Origin: Deltaproteobacteria bacterium IMCC39146
GTDB lineage: Bacteria; Desulfobacterota; Desulfuromonadia; Desulfuromonadales; BM103
Direction: 5' to 3'
DNA length: 64,000 nt
Assembly: GCA_030005635.1 (NCBI GenBank)
Contig: JARUHP010000001.1
Coordinates: 186,001-250,000, forward strand
In this document: one piece after another, positions 1 to 9,941 of the stretch
Layout: the number at the start of each line of letters is the position of its first letter
Position numbering within the stretch: the stretch's first letter is position 1
Program-made: the position numbers and the translations under genes
The notes under the pieces: model-generated
Told to the model about the DNA's origin: nothing
The model's database searches: none
Seen by the model: the letters and a program-made list of their open reading frames with translations, nothing else

Positions 1-254
1 CTACGGATCGCACCCTCATTGTTTTGGATGTTGATGGCTACCGTGCTCGTCGACACGAGTTTCTAACCCGATTGGCAGACAAGCTGTCTCACAAAGTCCG
101 TGAGACAGGCAAGTCTGCAAGCGCCCCTCCTTTAGCTTTAGGTGAACGTCGCATTCTGCACGAACGGTTTAAACAGGAAGCAGACCTCGAAGCTATCTCC
201 AGAAACCATGAAGGTGATCGCAAAATCATTGTTCTGAAGCTCCGGGTGAACTGA
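1..254 (+). CDS. jag: Jag/KhpB-type RNA-binding protein, C-terminal part
   Basis: The reading frame is open from the first bases of the window and stops at 252-254, so the 5' part of the gene lies outside. About 83 residues are visible. They begin with an RTLIVLDVDGYRARR segment followed by a basic helical stretch ending at LKLRVN, which is the R3H single-stranded nucleic-acid-binding domain found at the C-terminus of Jag/KhpB proteins. The family binds RNA and is usually encoded next to yidC and mnmE. The stop codon overlaps the mnmE start by one base, so the two are probably co-transcribed. The internal ATG at 24 is only a methionine within the frame, not a likely start. Confidence 0.85.
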   Translation, partial: TDRTLIVLDVDGYRARRHEFLTRLADKLSHKVRETGKSASAPPLALGERRILHERFKQEADLEAISRNHEGDRKIIVLKLRVN

Positions 255-1624
255 TGTTGAGTTTGGATACCATTGTTGCTCCGGTGACGCCACCGGGAGA
301 GGGTGGTGTTGGTATAGTGCGACTCTCCGGCCCCCAGTCTGTCACTTATCTCAAAAACGCTTTCCGCAGTAAAACCAAGCTTAAAGAGTTTCAATCTCAT
401 CGGCTATATTATGGCCAGCTTTACAATGATGACGAGGTTCGTCTCGATGAGGTCCTCGCCGTTGTGATGCGTTCTCCCCGTTCCTATACCGGAGAGGATG
501 TCGTTGAAGTGCACTGCCATGGCGGAATTCAGATAGTGCGAAGCGTCCTTGATCTGTTTCTGGCTGCTGGGGCAAGAATGGCCGCGCCCGGAGAGTTCAC
601 CCAGCGAGCCTTTTTGAATGGCCGGCTCGACCTGTCCCAGGCCGAGGCGGTTGTCGACGTTATCAAGGCACGTTCAGAAAAGTCAAGTCAGGTGGCCCTG
701 GATCAACTTGAAGGGCACCTGTCACGAAAAATCTACGCATACTCTGATCAACTTAAGTCAGCACTGGCTCTTCTGGAAGCACATATTGATTTTCCGGATG
801 ACGAAGTTGGCTCTCTGGACCTCGCTTCTCTGGTTGAGCCAATTCGTGCTCAAGTAGATGAAATGGTTGCGCTTGCCAACAGCTTTGACGTGGGTCGCAT
901 ATTACGGGAAGGTGTCAGCATCCTCATCCTCGGCCGTCCCAATGTTGGCAAGAGTTCCTTGATGAATGCTTTGCTCGGTGAGTCCAGGGCTATTGTCACC
1001 TCTGTAGCCGGAACAACACGTGACACTCTTGAGGAGTCGCTTGTTCTGGCCGGTTTCCCCGTTCGTCTTATAGATGCCGCCGGCGTAAGAGAAACAGATG
1101 ATCCGATCGAGAAGGAGGGTGTACGAAGGGCAAGTAGTAAGGCTCGCAGCGCAGACCTGATCCTTTTGGTTGTCGATGGCTCAACCCCCTTGAACACCGA
1201 GGATCGTCTGGCGATGTCCCACTGTCAGACAGATAAAACCATCGTTGTGGTTAACAAGGATGATCAACCGCAATGTATAGATTTCAGCCTGTTAGAAGAG
1301 TTTTCAGACAAGGTCTCAGTTTCAGCTAAACTGTTGGCAGGTCTTGATTTACTCTGTGCCGTTATTGCTGAACGACTTGGGCAGGATAGTTTGTCTGCAG
1401 CGGGTGAGGGCCTTGTCGTCACAGAAAAACGACACAAGGATGCCCTACTTAGAGCGATAACTTCACTCAACACATTCTTTGAGGGTGTCCACTTGTCGGC
1501 ACCTTACGAGTGCCTGGCGATGGATTTACGTGAAGGTTTGAATTCTCTGGGGTTGATTACCGGTGAAACAACCCCAGACGAAATTCTGGATCAGATTTTC
1601 AGTCGTTTTTGTATAGGCAAGTAA
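254..1624 (+). CDS. mnmE: tRNA uridine-34 modification GTPase MnmE (TrmE)
   Basis: 456 residues, the usual length. With MnmG it installs the carboxymethylaminomethyl group on U34 of certain tRNAs, using a folate-derived one-carbon unit, in the cytoplasm. The N-terminal folate-binding domain (about residues 1-118) opens with DTIVAPVTPPGEGGVGIVR. The inserted G domain shows the P-loop GRPNVGKSS at 227-235, DAAG near 275 and NKDD near 336. The protein ends in CIGK, the C-terminal CxGK motif whose cysteine is needed for modification. The ATG overlaps the preceding stop. mnmG follows after 81 bases (36 to the upstream ATG), and the gap carries a parS-like site. Confidence 0.97.
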   Translation: MLSLDTIVAPVTPPGEGGVGIVRLSGPQSVTYLKNAFRSKTKLKEFQSHRLYYGQLYNDDEVRLDEVLAVVMRSPRSYTGEDVVEVHCHGGIQIVRSVLDLFLAAGARMAAPGEFTQRAFLNGRLDLSQAEAVVDVIKARSEKSSQVALDQLEGHLSRKIYAYSDQLKSALALLEAHIDFPDDEVGSLDLASLVEPIRAQVDEMVALANSFDVGRILREGVSILILGRPNVGKSSLMNALLGESRAIVTSVAGTTRDTLEESLVLAGFPVRLIDAAGVRETDDPIEKEGVRRASSKARSADLILLVVDGSTPLNTEDRLAMSHCQTDKTIVVVNKDDQPQCIDFSLLEEFSDKVSVSAKLLAGLDLLCAVIAERLGQDSLSAAGEGLVVTEKRHKDALLRAITSLNTFFEGVHLSAPYECLAMDLREGLNSLGLITGETTPDEILDQIFSRFCIGK

Positions 1625-1627
1625 TTT

Positions 1628-1641
1628 GTTCCACGTGGAAC
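1628..1641. promoter_or_regulatory. parS-like ParB-binding site 1
   Basis: Perfect 14-bp palindrome GTTCCACGTGGAAC in the mnmE-mnmG gap. It matches the widely conserved chromosomal parS core (GTTTCACGTGAAAC type) with symmetrical changes. parA and parB lie 2.7 kb downstream, and parS sites are commonly found close to these genes. ParB binding here is inferred. Confidence 0.85.
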
Positions 1642-1662
1642 TTCTGGTGAGAATGCCGGAAT

Positions 1663-1676
1663 GTTTCACGTGGAAC
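1663..1676. promoter_or_regulatory. parS-like ParB-binding site 2
   Basis: GTTTCACGTGGAAC, 35 bp from the first site and nearly palindromic. Read from the ATG at 1661 it encodes FHVE, so an mnmG model starting there would translate the parS site. That is a reason to prefer the ATG at 1706 as the mnmG start. Confidence 0.85.
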
Positions 1677-1705
1677 GTTTATCTGGATTTAAAAGCGTGA
1701 GTAAT

Positions 1706-3553
1706 ATGGGTAAAAAGTACGATGTGATCGTTGTTGGCGCGGGTCATGCGGGTTGTGAGGCTGCATTGGCGGTGGCACGTATGGGTTGCCGGGCATTACT
1801 GTTAACGCTTAACCTGGACGCTGTAGCGCAAATGTCATGCAACCCAGCAATTGGTGGGTTGGCCAAGGGTCACTTGGTGCGCGAAATTGATGCGCTTGGT
1901 GGTGAGATGGCCCGGAATATCGATGCAACAGGGATTCAGTTTCGTCTGCTTAATACCAAGAAGGGGCCTGCAGTTAGAGCTTCCAGGGCACAGGCTGACC
2001 GCGATCTCTACCGTGCACGGATGAAGCAGGTTGTTGAACTTCAGTCGAGTCTTGATCTCAAGCAGGCCCAGGTTGTGAAGTTGTTGGTGCAGTGTGGACG
2101 TGTAGTCGGTGTCGAGACACGCGACGGTCTGCTCTTCGAGGCTCCCGCTGTGGTTCTGACAACCGGCACTTTTATGCGTGGTTTGATTCATGTTGGCTTA
2201 GTAAATTATCCTGGAGGTCGCGCCGGAGAGCCGCCTTCTGAAGGCCTTTCTGATCATTTACGCGAACTCGGTTTTACCGTTGGCCGTTTAAAAACAGGCA
2301 CACCGCCAAGGCTTGCTGCTGAAACAATCGATTTTTCAGTTCTGGAGGCCCAGCCTGGTGACGACTCACCACAGCCTTTCTCAGCCGACACTGTTTCTAT
2401 CGATCGTCCTCAGGTTCCTTGCTATATCACCTATACCAACGAGAGAACCCATGAGGTGATCCGTGGTGGCCTGGATCGCTCTCCTCTCTATTCAGGTGTT
2501 ATAGAAGGTGTTGGGCCTCGTTATTGTCCTTCCATTGAAGATAAGGTGGTGCGCTTTCCGGAGAAGGAGCAACATCAGATTTTTCTCGAACCTGAAGGGT
2601 TGACGAGTGGTGAGGTTTACCCTAATGGAGTCTCAACCTCTCTGCCTGTTGATGTTCAGTTAGCTTACCTGAGAACCATGAAAGGCCTTGAAAAGGTTGA
2701 GATAATGCGTCCCGGGTACGCGATCGAGTACGATTATGTCGACCCGATTCAACTCCACCCATCACTGGAGACAAAACTTATAAAAGGTCTCTATCACGCC
2801 GGGCAGGTCAACGGTACCTCAGGTTACGAGGAGGCCGCTGGTCAAGGTCTGATGGCTGGTATTAACGCTACGCGACAGGTTCAGGGACGTGAGCCTGTTG
2901 TGATCGGCAGAGAGCAGGGCTACCTGGGTGTTTTAATTGATGATCTTGTCAATCTCGGCGCAAAGGAACCTTACAGAATGTTTACCTCCCGTGCTGAGTA
3001 CCGTCTCCTTTTGCGCGAAGATAATGCTGATCAACGGCTCAGTCCCCTTGGTTATGAGGTTGGTTTGTTGCCTGAGGAGCGCTGGTTGCGCTTTACTGCA
3101 AAAGTGGCCTCCCTGGAAGAGGGCCGTGAGCGTTTGCGTGTAACGCGCATCTCACCGGGCAACCAGGCAGCGATAAAGCGTTTGGGGCTACCAGACCTTA
3201 AGAATGGTGCCTCTCTAGAGGAGTTGTTGCGCAGACCCGAGTTGAGACTGGCAGATCTCGATTTTCTGGATCCCTGGCTGGCCGAGGTGTCTAGCGAGGT
3301 TCGCAATGAGTTGGAAACTGAAGTCAAGTATGCGGGCTACATCCGTCGTCAGCACGAGCAGGTTGAGCGTTTCCGTCGCCTGGAAAACCTGGCTATCCCC
3401 GTTGGTTTTGATTATGACAGCGTCGGTAGTCTTTCTGCAGAGGTTCGTGAGAAGTTGATGAATGTCGCTCCTCGCACCCTCGGTCAGGCCGGCAGGGTTC
3501 CTGGTGTGACTCCCGCGGCTATTGCAATTTTATCTGTTATTCTGAAACGTTAG
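1706..3553 (+). CDS. mnmG: tRNA uridine-5-carboxymethylaminomethyl synthesis enzyme MnmG (GidA)
   Basis: 615 residues from this start. FAD-dependent partner of MnmE in U34 modification of tRNA. The protein opens with the dinucleotide-binding motif VIVVGAGHAGCEAAL a few residues after the start. It contains the NPAIGGLAKGHLVREIDALGG block and TSRAEYRLLLREDNADQR, both typical of GidA. An in-frame ATG at 1661 would add 15 residues beginning MFHVE. Those residues are encoded by the second parS-like site and are not part of the conserved protein, so 1706 was chosen. Neither start has a strong Shine-Dalgarno sequence. rsmG follows after 9 bases. Confidence 0.95.
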   Translation: MGKKYDVIVVGAGHAGCEAALAVARMGCRALLLTLNLDAVAQMSCNPAIGGLAKGHLVREIDALGGEMARNIDATGIQFRLLNTKKGPAVRASRAQADRDLYRARMKQVVELQSSLDLKQAQVVKLLVQCGRVVGVETRDGLLFEAPAVVLTTGTFMRGLIHVGLVNYPGGRAGEPPSEGLSDHLRELGFTVGRLKTGTPPRLAAETIDFSVLEAQPGDDSPQPFSADTVSIDRPQVPCYITYTNERTHEVIRGGLDRSPLYSGVIEGVGPRYCPSIEDKVVRFPEKEQHQIFLEPEGLTSGEVYPNGVSTSLPVDVQLAYLRTMKGLEKVEIMRPGYAIEYDYVDPIQLHPSLETKLIKGLYHAGQVNGTSGYEEAAGQGLMAGINATRQVQGREPVVIGREQGYLGVLIDDLVNLGAKEPYRMFTSRAEYRLLLREDNADQRLSPLGYEVGLLPEERWLRFTAKVASLEEGRERLRVTRISPGNQAAIKRLGLPDLKNGASLEELLRRPELRLADLDFLDPWLAEVSSEVRNELETEVKYAGYIRRQHEQVERFRRLENLAIPVGFDYDSVGSLSAEVREKLMNVAPRTLGQAGRVPGVTPAAIAILSVILKR

Positions 3554-3562
3554 GGCCATTTT

Positions 3563-4195
3563 GTGCTTCAAGAGCAGCTACAAAAACTAGAGCTTGAAAT
3601 CTCCCATGACAACCTTGAGCAACTTGAGTTGCTGGTGGACGAATTACTGCGCTGGACGAAGCGAAGAAACCTGACGGCCATAACCGATCGGGATGAGGTA
3701 CTGGAGAAACATTTGGTTGATTCCTTGACCATGCTCCCCTTTGCAAGGCAGGCCAGCCGCCTTCTGGATATTGGTTCTGGTGCTGGTTTCCCCGCATTAC
3801 CCCTCAAAATTGTTTGTTCTGCCCTGGAGGTCGTTTCTGTTGATGCTGTCGGTAAGAAGATAGACTTTCAGAAGCATGTCGCGAGAAAGCTCGGTTTGCC
3901 GTCTTTTACAGGGTTACACGCACGTATTCAGCACTTACAGGAAGATGAGAGTTACCGGGCTGGTTTCGATCTAGTGACAGCCAGAGCCTTGACCTCTCTG
4001 GAGGATCTGGTGGCGATGGCTGAGCCTTTTCTGGCACCCGGAGGACGTTTGGTGGCGATGAAGGGTCCGGAAGGTGAGCAGGAATACTCGGCATCTCGGA
4101 ACCGCCTTTACGAGTCGGGTTGGAGCCTTGCTTTACATCGTCTTGTTTTGCCTCGTTCCGGGGCACAGCGCTGCCTGATTGAGTTGGCGCGCTAG
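3563..4195 (+). CDS. rsmG: 16S rRNA (guanine-527-N7) methyltransferase RsmG (GidB)
   Basis: 210 residues, normal length. SAM-dependent methylase of the small-subunit rRNA. The SAM-binding motif is LLDIGSGAGFPALPLKI, followed by the acidic strand VVSVDAVGKKIDF. The preceding KHLVDSLT segment is also characteristic. It starts with GTG at 3563, with TAGGG eight bases upstream as a weak ribosome-binding site. It is the last gene of the mnmE-mnmG-rsmG group. About 150 bases without a clear promoter separate it from parA. Confidence 0.95.
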   Translation: MLQEQLQKLELEISHDNLEQLELLVDELLRWTKRRNLTAITDRDEVLEKHLVDSLTMLPFARQASRLLDIGSGAGFPALPLKIVCSALEVVSVDAVGKKIDFQKHVARKLGLPSFTGLHARIQHLQEDESYRAGFDLVTARALTSLEDLVAMAEPFLAPGGRLVAMKGPEGEQEYSASRNRLYESGWSLALHRLVLPRSGAQRCLIELAR

Positions 4196-4347
4196 AGTGG
4201 TTTTTGTACCATATGTAGCGTTTTTGTTTCTTGGCTACTCAATATCTGGTGGTGGGAAGGGGTGGGGCAAATTTCCTTTGCAGATCCAAATGCTTATGTT
4301 AGTCTGAGCGACTCAAAAAACCATCAATTCCAAGGAGAAATAGAGGC

Positions 4348-5115
4348 ATGGCTCAAGTCATCGCCATTGCCAACCAGAAGGGTGGCGTCGGTAAAACCAC
4401 AACAGCCGTGAACCTGGCGGCGTCTCTTGCTGTTGCCGAAAAGCGCACCCTGTTGGTTGATCTCGATCCCCAGGCTAATGCGACCAGTGGCGTCGGGGTA
4501 GATCCCAACAGCATGGAGCAGACGGTTTACCATGCCCTGCTTGGTTCTGTGCCGGTAACGGAGTTGCGTAAAACTACTGACCTTGATCTCCTTCATCTGT
4601 TGCCTGCAAATCCAGACCTGATCGGTGCTGAAGTTGAGTTGATCTCTGCTTTGGCGCGTGAGAACAAGTTGAAGACAGCCCTTTCTGAGGTTGCTGATGA
4701 ATATGACTATATCCTCATCGACTGTCCTCCTTCTCTAGGTTTGTTGACCATTAACTCCCTGACTGCCGCCAACAGCGTATTAATCCCCCTGCAGTGTGAG
4801 TATTACGCCATGGAGGGATTAAGCCAGTTGATCAACACGGTGAGGTTGATTCAACGGGAGTTGAACCAGAGTCTGGTTATTCATGGCATCCTGCTGACAA
4901 TGTTTGATGCCCGTAACAATCTGTCTCACCAGGTCAGTGAAGGCATTCGGGAACATTTTTCCACACAGGTTTTTGAAACCATGATTCCGCGCAATGTGCG
5001 CCTTTCAGAGGCGCCCAGTCACGGTCTGCCCGCGCTGCTCTATGATATTTCTTCACGGGGTGCTACGGCGTATCTGGATCTGGCGCGTGAAATCATCCGC
5101 AGGGAGAAGTCTTAA
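4348..5115 (+). CDS. parA: Chromosome-partitioning ATPase ParA (Soj)
   Basis: 255 residues. Walker-type ATPase that binds DNA and moves ParB-parS complexes. The deviant Walker A motif KGGVGKTTT is at about residues 11-19, the A' motif LVDLDPQANAT follows, and the Walker B strand is ILIDCPPSLG. It starts at ATG with AAGGAG upstream. The protein is short, without the N-terminal helix-turn-helix of plasmid type Ia ParA, so it is the chromosomal type. parB begins two bases after its stop. Confidence 0.96.
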   Translation: MAQVIAIANQKGGVGKTTTAVNLAASLAVAEKRTLLVDLDPQANATSGVGVDPNSMEQTVYHALLGSVPVTELRKTTDLDLLHLLPANPDLIGAEVELISALARENKLKTALSEVADEYDYILIDCPPSLGLLTINSLTAANSVLIPLQCEYYAMEGLSQLINTVRLIQRELNQSLVIHGILLTMFDARNNLSHQVSEGIREHFSTQVFETMIPRNVRLSEAPSHGLPALLYDISSRGATAYLDLAREIIRREKS

Positions 5116-5117
5116 GA

Positions 5118-5975
5118 ATGGCCAAGCGTCCCGCATTAGGTAAGGGTATCGGTGCCCTGCTCACGTCCGCTTCCCAGGATGGTCGACACAAATACTTCGT
5201 CTGCCCCGTCGAAGAACTCAAGCCGCATCACCAGCAGCCTCGTAAAACCTTCAATGACGCCAAGATGGCGGAATTGGTCGCCTCGATTCGTGAAAAAGGG
5301 GTGATCCAGCCCCTGGTTGTCCGTCACGCTGGCGATCATTATCAGATTATCGCCGGTGAACGTCGCTGGCGGGCTTCTCAGAAGGCGGGTCTTAAGGAAG
5401 TTCCGGTTGTTATTCAGGATGTCTCTGAAGACTGGGCCATGGAAATGGCCCTGATAGAGAATATCCAACGTGAGGATCTGAACCCGATCGAGGAGGCCGA
5501 GGCCTACCGATATCTGATGAGCACCTTTGATCTGTCCCAGGAAGAAGTGGCCCGTCGGGTCGGTCGTGAACGGCCTACCGTTGCTAACTCTCTGCGCCTG
5601 TTGCGCTTGCCGGAGATGATCCAGCAGGATGTTGTCGCCGGTCAGTTGAGCATGGGTCACGCCCGGGCGATGCTGACGCTGGAAAGCGCGGCACGCATTA
5701 AGGAAGTTCGTGATCAGGTAGTCAAGAAGCAGTTTTCCGTACGTCAGACTGAAGCATTGGTTAAAAAGCTTAAGGGTGGGGCGACTAAAGCGGTTGCCCG
5801 CAAAAGCAAGCTTGACCCTGAAATGGTGGATCTTGCTGCCCGACTGCAGCGCAGCCTCGGCACCAAGGTGAGCATTTTACCTCAAGCTCGCGGTGGTAAG
5901 GGTGGCAAGATAGAGATCAGCTATTATTCGCCGGATGAACTCGAGCGGTTACTTGATATTTTTGAAGGTCGATAA
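5118..5975 (+). CDS. parB: Chromosome-partitioning protein ParB (Spo0J)
   Basis: 285 residues. CTP-dependent DNA clamp that loads at parS sites. The ParB/Srx box contains QPRKTF and the arginine-rich GERRWRA motif (box II), followed by the MALIENIQREDLNPIEEA segment. The helix-turn-helix region is around LSQEEVARRVGRERPTVANS. The C-terminus ends in the short dimerisation domain. It is directly coupled to parA. Two candidate binding sites lie 3.5 kb upstream near mnmG. Confidence 0.96.
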   Translation: MAKRPALGKGIGALLTSASQDGRHKYFVCPVEELKPHHQQPRKTFNDAKMAELVASIREKGVIQPLVVRHAGDHYQIIAGERRWRASQKAGLKEVPVVIQDVSEDWAMEMALIENIQREDLNPIEEAEAYRYLMSTFDLSQEEVARRVGRERPTVANSLRLLRLPEMIQQDVVAGQLSMGHARAMLTLESAARIKEVRDQVVKKQFSVRQTEALVKKLKGGATKAVARKSKLDPEMVDLAARLQRSLGTKVSILPQARGGKGGKIEISYYSPDELERLLDIFEGR

Positions 5976-6011
5976 GCGAAAGATCTTTTTTGACGATTTC
6001 ACTATAAAAAT

Positions 6012-6179
6012 CTAGTGCCGCGTCAATGACAAATTGACGCATCCAACTTGTTCTTTTCCGCGCCCGCTTCGTTATGTCTTAAGCCACGTATTTACAACGA
6101 TGTGACTCAAGACATGCCTTGCTGGCACAAAAAATTACGGCGTTGTCTTTACATTATTTCATCAGTGACACGACACTAG
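6012..6179. repeat. 168-bp dispersed element with terminal inverted repeats, copy 1
   Basis: Begins CTAGTGCCGCGTCAATGA and ends with the near inverse of it (CTAGTGTCGTGTCACTGA on the other strand, 15 of 18 matching). It is about 92% identical to 26323-26490 by hand count: 13 differences, no gaps. Inside are a perfect 8-bp hairpin (GCGTCAAT/ATTGACGC) near the left end and a central 14-bp imperfect stem starting ATGTCTTAAG. It lies 36 bases after parB and 12 bases before the bactofilin gene. There is no long ORF and no convincing target-site duplication. It resembles a MITE or REP-like element. Confidence 0.85.
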
Positions 6180-6191
6180 GAAAATTAAGCG

Positions 6192-6611
6192 ATGTTCAAC
6201 AAGAAGGAAAAAGAACCCATGCGCAAAGAAACTCCGATTGAAAAGAGTGATATTAAGGCCTTTTTGGGTCCTGGTAGCCAATTTGAAGGTAAGTTGGTGT
6301 TCAACGAGATTGTCCGTTTGGATGGTGCCTTTCGTGGAGAGGTGACGTCACACGACACCTTGATTGTTGGTGAAAGTGCAGATGTTCAAGCCGATATCCA
6401 GGTTGGAACTTTGATTCTGAGTGGAAACTTCAAAGGCAATGTCAAAGCCAAAACAAGGGTTGAGCTGCGATCTCCGGCTAAGGTCGATGGTACCATTGAG
6501 ACTCCCGCTATCTCGGTAGAGGATGGCGTGTTGCTGAACGGCACGATTACCATGAGCAACGGTGAAGATGCGGCAGGAAGCAAACCCGTTGAGGTTGGCG
6601 CCAAGAAGTAG
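6192..6611 (+). CDS. Bactofilin family cytoskeletal protein
   Basis: 139 residues. Bactofilins form nucleotide-free filaments from a right-handed beta-helix and take part in cell shape, polar organisation or parS-ParABS anchoring in some bacteria. The core from about residue 20 to 120 shows the repetitive beta-helix pattern: IKAFLGPGSQFEGKL, VRLDGAFRGEV, LILSGNFKGNV and VELRSPAKVDGTI. The N- and C-terminal tails are charged and disordered-looking. It follows parAB, separated only by the 168-bp repeat. A link to chromosome or pole organisation is suggested by context only. Confidence 0.9.
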   Translation: MFNKKEKEPMRKETPIEKSDIKAFLGPGSQFEGKLVFNEIVRLDGAFRGEVTSHDTLIVGESADVQADIQVGTLILSGNFKGNVKAKTRVELRSPAKVDGTIETPAISVEDGVLLNGTITMSNGEDAAGSKPVEVGAKK

Positions 6612-6758
6612 CAATTATCAACCGTGGAGCGTATGACGGAAGTGGATCTTTTTGTGACGATGTTTTACGAAAAGAATCTTGACAAGGCAAAATTGCTATG
6701 ATAGACATCCACTGCTTTGAGCCCCCAGCTTGAAGCTTTTTAGACGCTTCTAATTATT

Positions 6759-6771
6759 GTATACAGTATAC
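6759..6771. promoter_or_regulatory. Palindromic GTATAC-A-GTATAC motif upstream of the ATP synthase operon
   Basis: Perfect 13-bp inverted repeat centred at 6765, 47 bases before the atpF' start. The same motif occurs inside the promoter of the GntR/FCD regulator (15873-15885) and, with one mismatch, upstream of sfrB (39365-39377). FCD-type GntR proteins often bind short palindromes containing GTATAC. Function as an operator is inferred. No strong sigma-70 promoter was identified right beside it, although TTGACA occurs at about 6680. Confidence 0.6.
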
Positions 6772-6818
6772 CGATGTACCTTGAATTATTTAAGGTGCGA
6801 ACTTAATGAGGTAAGACA

Positions 6819-7244
6819 GTGATCGAGCTAGACGGGACACTGGTCCTGCAGTTTGTCAATTTCATGATTCTTATGGTTGTGCTGAATGCACTGCTCTTCA
6901 AGCCTTTGCGTGCTGCTCTTCAGGCTCGCAAAGAAACCATTGAGGGCTCCAAGGCCAAGGTTCACGATATTGATGAGCAGGTACAGGCACAAATTGCACG
7001 CTACGAGGCACAGCTTCAGGAAGCCCGTCAACAGGGCGGCCAGGAACGCTCTGCGCTGCGTAAGACAGGCCAGGAAGAAGAAGCCCGAATCCTAGGTGAA
7101 GCGAATCGCAGTGCTGCTGAAAGATTGCAGACGATTACAGCGCAAATCCAGGATGAAGCTAACTCTGCTCGTCAGGCTCTGCGTGGTGAAACTGAAGCGC
7201 TGGCTAAAGAAATCGCCGGCAAGGTACTCGGGAGGGCCGTTTGA
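6819..7244 (+). CDS. atpF': F0F1 ATP synthase subunit b' (AtpF')
   Basis: 141 residues. Peripheral stalk subunit of ATP synthase. One N-terminal membrane helix (VLQFVNFMILMVVLNALLF) carries the FVNF signature of b-type subunits. It is followed by a long charged coiled coil. It starts with GTG at 6819 after a GAGGTAAG ribosome-binding site. The next gene encodes a second b-type subunit, so this stator probably holds a b/b' heterodimer, as is common in this lineage. First gene of a seven-gene operon. Confidence 0.93.
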   Translation: MIELDGTLVLQFVNFMILMVVLNALLFKPLRAALQARKETIEGSKAKVHDIDEQVQAQIARYEAQLQEARQQGGQERSALRKTGQEEEARILGEANRSAAERLQTITAQIQDEANSARQALRGETEALAKEIAGKVLGRAV

Positions 7245-7843
7245 TGAAAAAAGTTAACGCAAACCTTATCTCCCCCCTGACCCAGTTAAAGATTATAAGC
7301 GGCCTGGTGCTCTTGCCAGCAGTCGTACTTGCCAGCGGTGGCAGTGGTCATGCTGACAGTGGTGTTATTTTAAAGGACTTTGCCTACCGTTGCTTTAACT
7401 TTGCCTTGTTAGTTGGACTGGTGGCTTATTTTGTAACCAAGCCAATTCGTAAGGGTCTTAAAGGCCGCACCGAGGAGATCGAGAAAACTCTCGCCGATGC
7501 CCAGGTTGCCAAGGAAGCTGCTGAAGCCAAGCATCTCGAATACAGTGAGAAGTTAGCTAAGGCAACTGAAGAGATTGCCAGTATTACCGACTCGATTCGT
7601 CGTGAAGGTGAACTGGAGCGTGACAAGATTATTGCTGCAGCCAAAGAGTTGGCAATCAATGTTGAACAGGAAGCAGAAAACAAGGCCGCCGGTGTTGTTA
7701 CCAAGGCCCGCACTGCATTGCGTGAAGAAGCTGCAAGCCTGGCTGTGGAACTTGCAGAAGACATGCTGAAAAAGCAGGTCTCTGCAGATGACCAGAAACG
7801 TTTGGTCGAAGAATATATGCAAAAAGTGGGAGAACTCCATTGA
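7244..7843 (+). CDS. atpF: F0F1 ATP synthase subunit b (AtpF)
   Basis: 199 residues from the ATG at 7244, which overlaps the previous stop and has GGAGGG seven bases upstream. An in-frame TTG at 7241 is less likely. The N-terminus holds an extra hydrophobic segment (about residues 17-32) that looks like a signal or additional membrane helix, then a glycine/histidine-rich linker. The canonical b-subunit membrane helix FAYRCFNFALLVGLVAYFV and the coiled coil to the C-terminus follow. The N-terminal extension makes it longer than the E. coli b subunit (156 residues). Confidence 0.93.
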   Translation: MKKVNANLISPLTQLKIISGLVLLPAVVLASGGSGHADSGVILKDFAYRCFNFALLVGLVAYFVTKPIRKGLKGRTEEIEKTLADAQVAKEAAEAKHLEYSEKLAKATEEIASITDSIRREGELERDKIIAAAKELAINVEQEAENKAAGVVTKARTALREEAASLAVELAEDMLKKQVSADDQKRLVEEYMQKVGELH

Positions 7844-8382
7844 GTGTCAGTGCCCTAACCAGACGATACGCCAAGGCATTGGTTGAAATCGGCGTAGAAG
7901 AAAAGGCCGTTGAGGCCTATGCCGATGAATTGGCCAAAGTTAAGGAAATTCTGTCTCAGGAAGAGTTGTTAAGCCAATTGCTAAACAACCCCACCCTGGC
8001 CCTGGAAAAGAAGCAGGCCATGCTGGCTGAAATCTACAAGGCCCTTGAGTTGTCAGAAGGAATGGTCAAGTTTCTCGGCCTTCTCCTGAGCAAGGGACGC
8101 CTTTGCTTCCTTAACCAGATCGAAGAAAGTTATCGACGCCAGGCGGACGAGTTGTCCGGTATCCTGAGCGCTAAAATTACATCTGCCACAGAACTTGACG
8201 ATGTTCAGCAGCAGGCGATTGCTTCCAGTCTTGAAAAACAGACCGGTAAGCAGGTTGCCTTAACTGTTGAAGTTGATCCAGCGCTGATCGGCGGCTTACA
8301 AGCGGAAATTGGCGGTTGCCTTTTCGATGGCAGCGTCAAAACTCAACTTAAACGAATCGAAGAATCCTTGAAGAATCCTTAA
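7840..8382 (+). CDS. atpH: F0F1 ATP synthase subunit delta
   Basis: 180 residues. Links the peripheral stalk to the top of the F1 alpha3beta3 hexamer. The N-terminal helical domain begins [12 protein letters not shown]. The conserved C-terminal part contains [14 protein letters not shown] and ends LKRIEESLK. It starts with TTG at 7840, overlapping the atpF stop by four bases, with GGGAG upstream. The nearby GTG at 7844 is out of frame. Translational coupling to atpF is likely. Confidence 0.95.
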   Translation: MSVSALTRRYAKALVEIGVEEKAVEAYADELAKVKEILSQEELLSQLLNNPTLALEKKQAMLAEIYKALELSEGMVKFLGLLLSKGRLCFLNQIEESYRRQADELSGILSAKITSATELDDVQQQAIASSLEKQTGKQVALTVEVDPALIGGLQAEIGGCLFDGSVKTQLKRIEESLKNP

Positions 8383-8407
8383 CAAACAGGGTGATGAGGT
8401 CGCAATA

Positions 8408-9916
<1,509 letters not shown>

Positions 9917-9941
9917 TAACGCAACGATCGGGTAAGAAGAG

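Noticed and set aside
1661-1705. mnmG start at the upstream ATG (MFHVE...)
   Set aside because: The leader is encoded by a parS-like site and is not part of the conserved MnmG protein.
6120-6145. Sigma-54 promoter (TGGCAC with TTAC) inside the 168-bp repeat
   Set aside because: Spacing and the -12 element do not fit, and the -12 position differs between the two copies.
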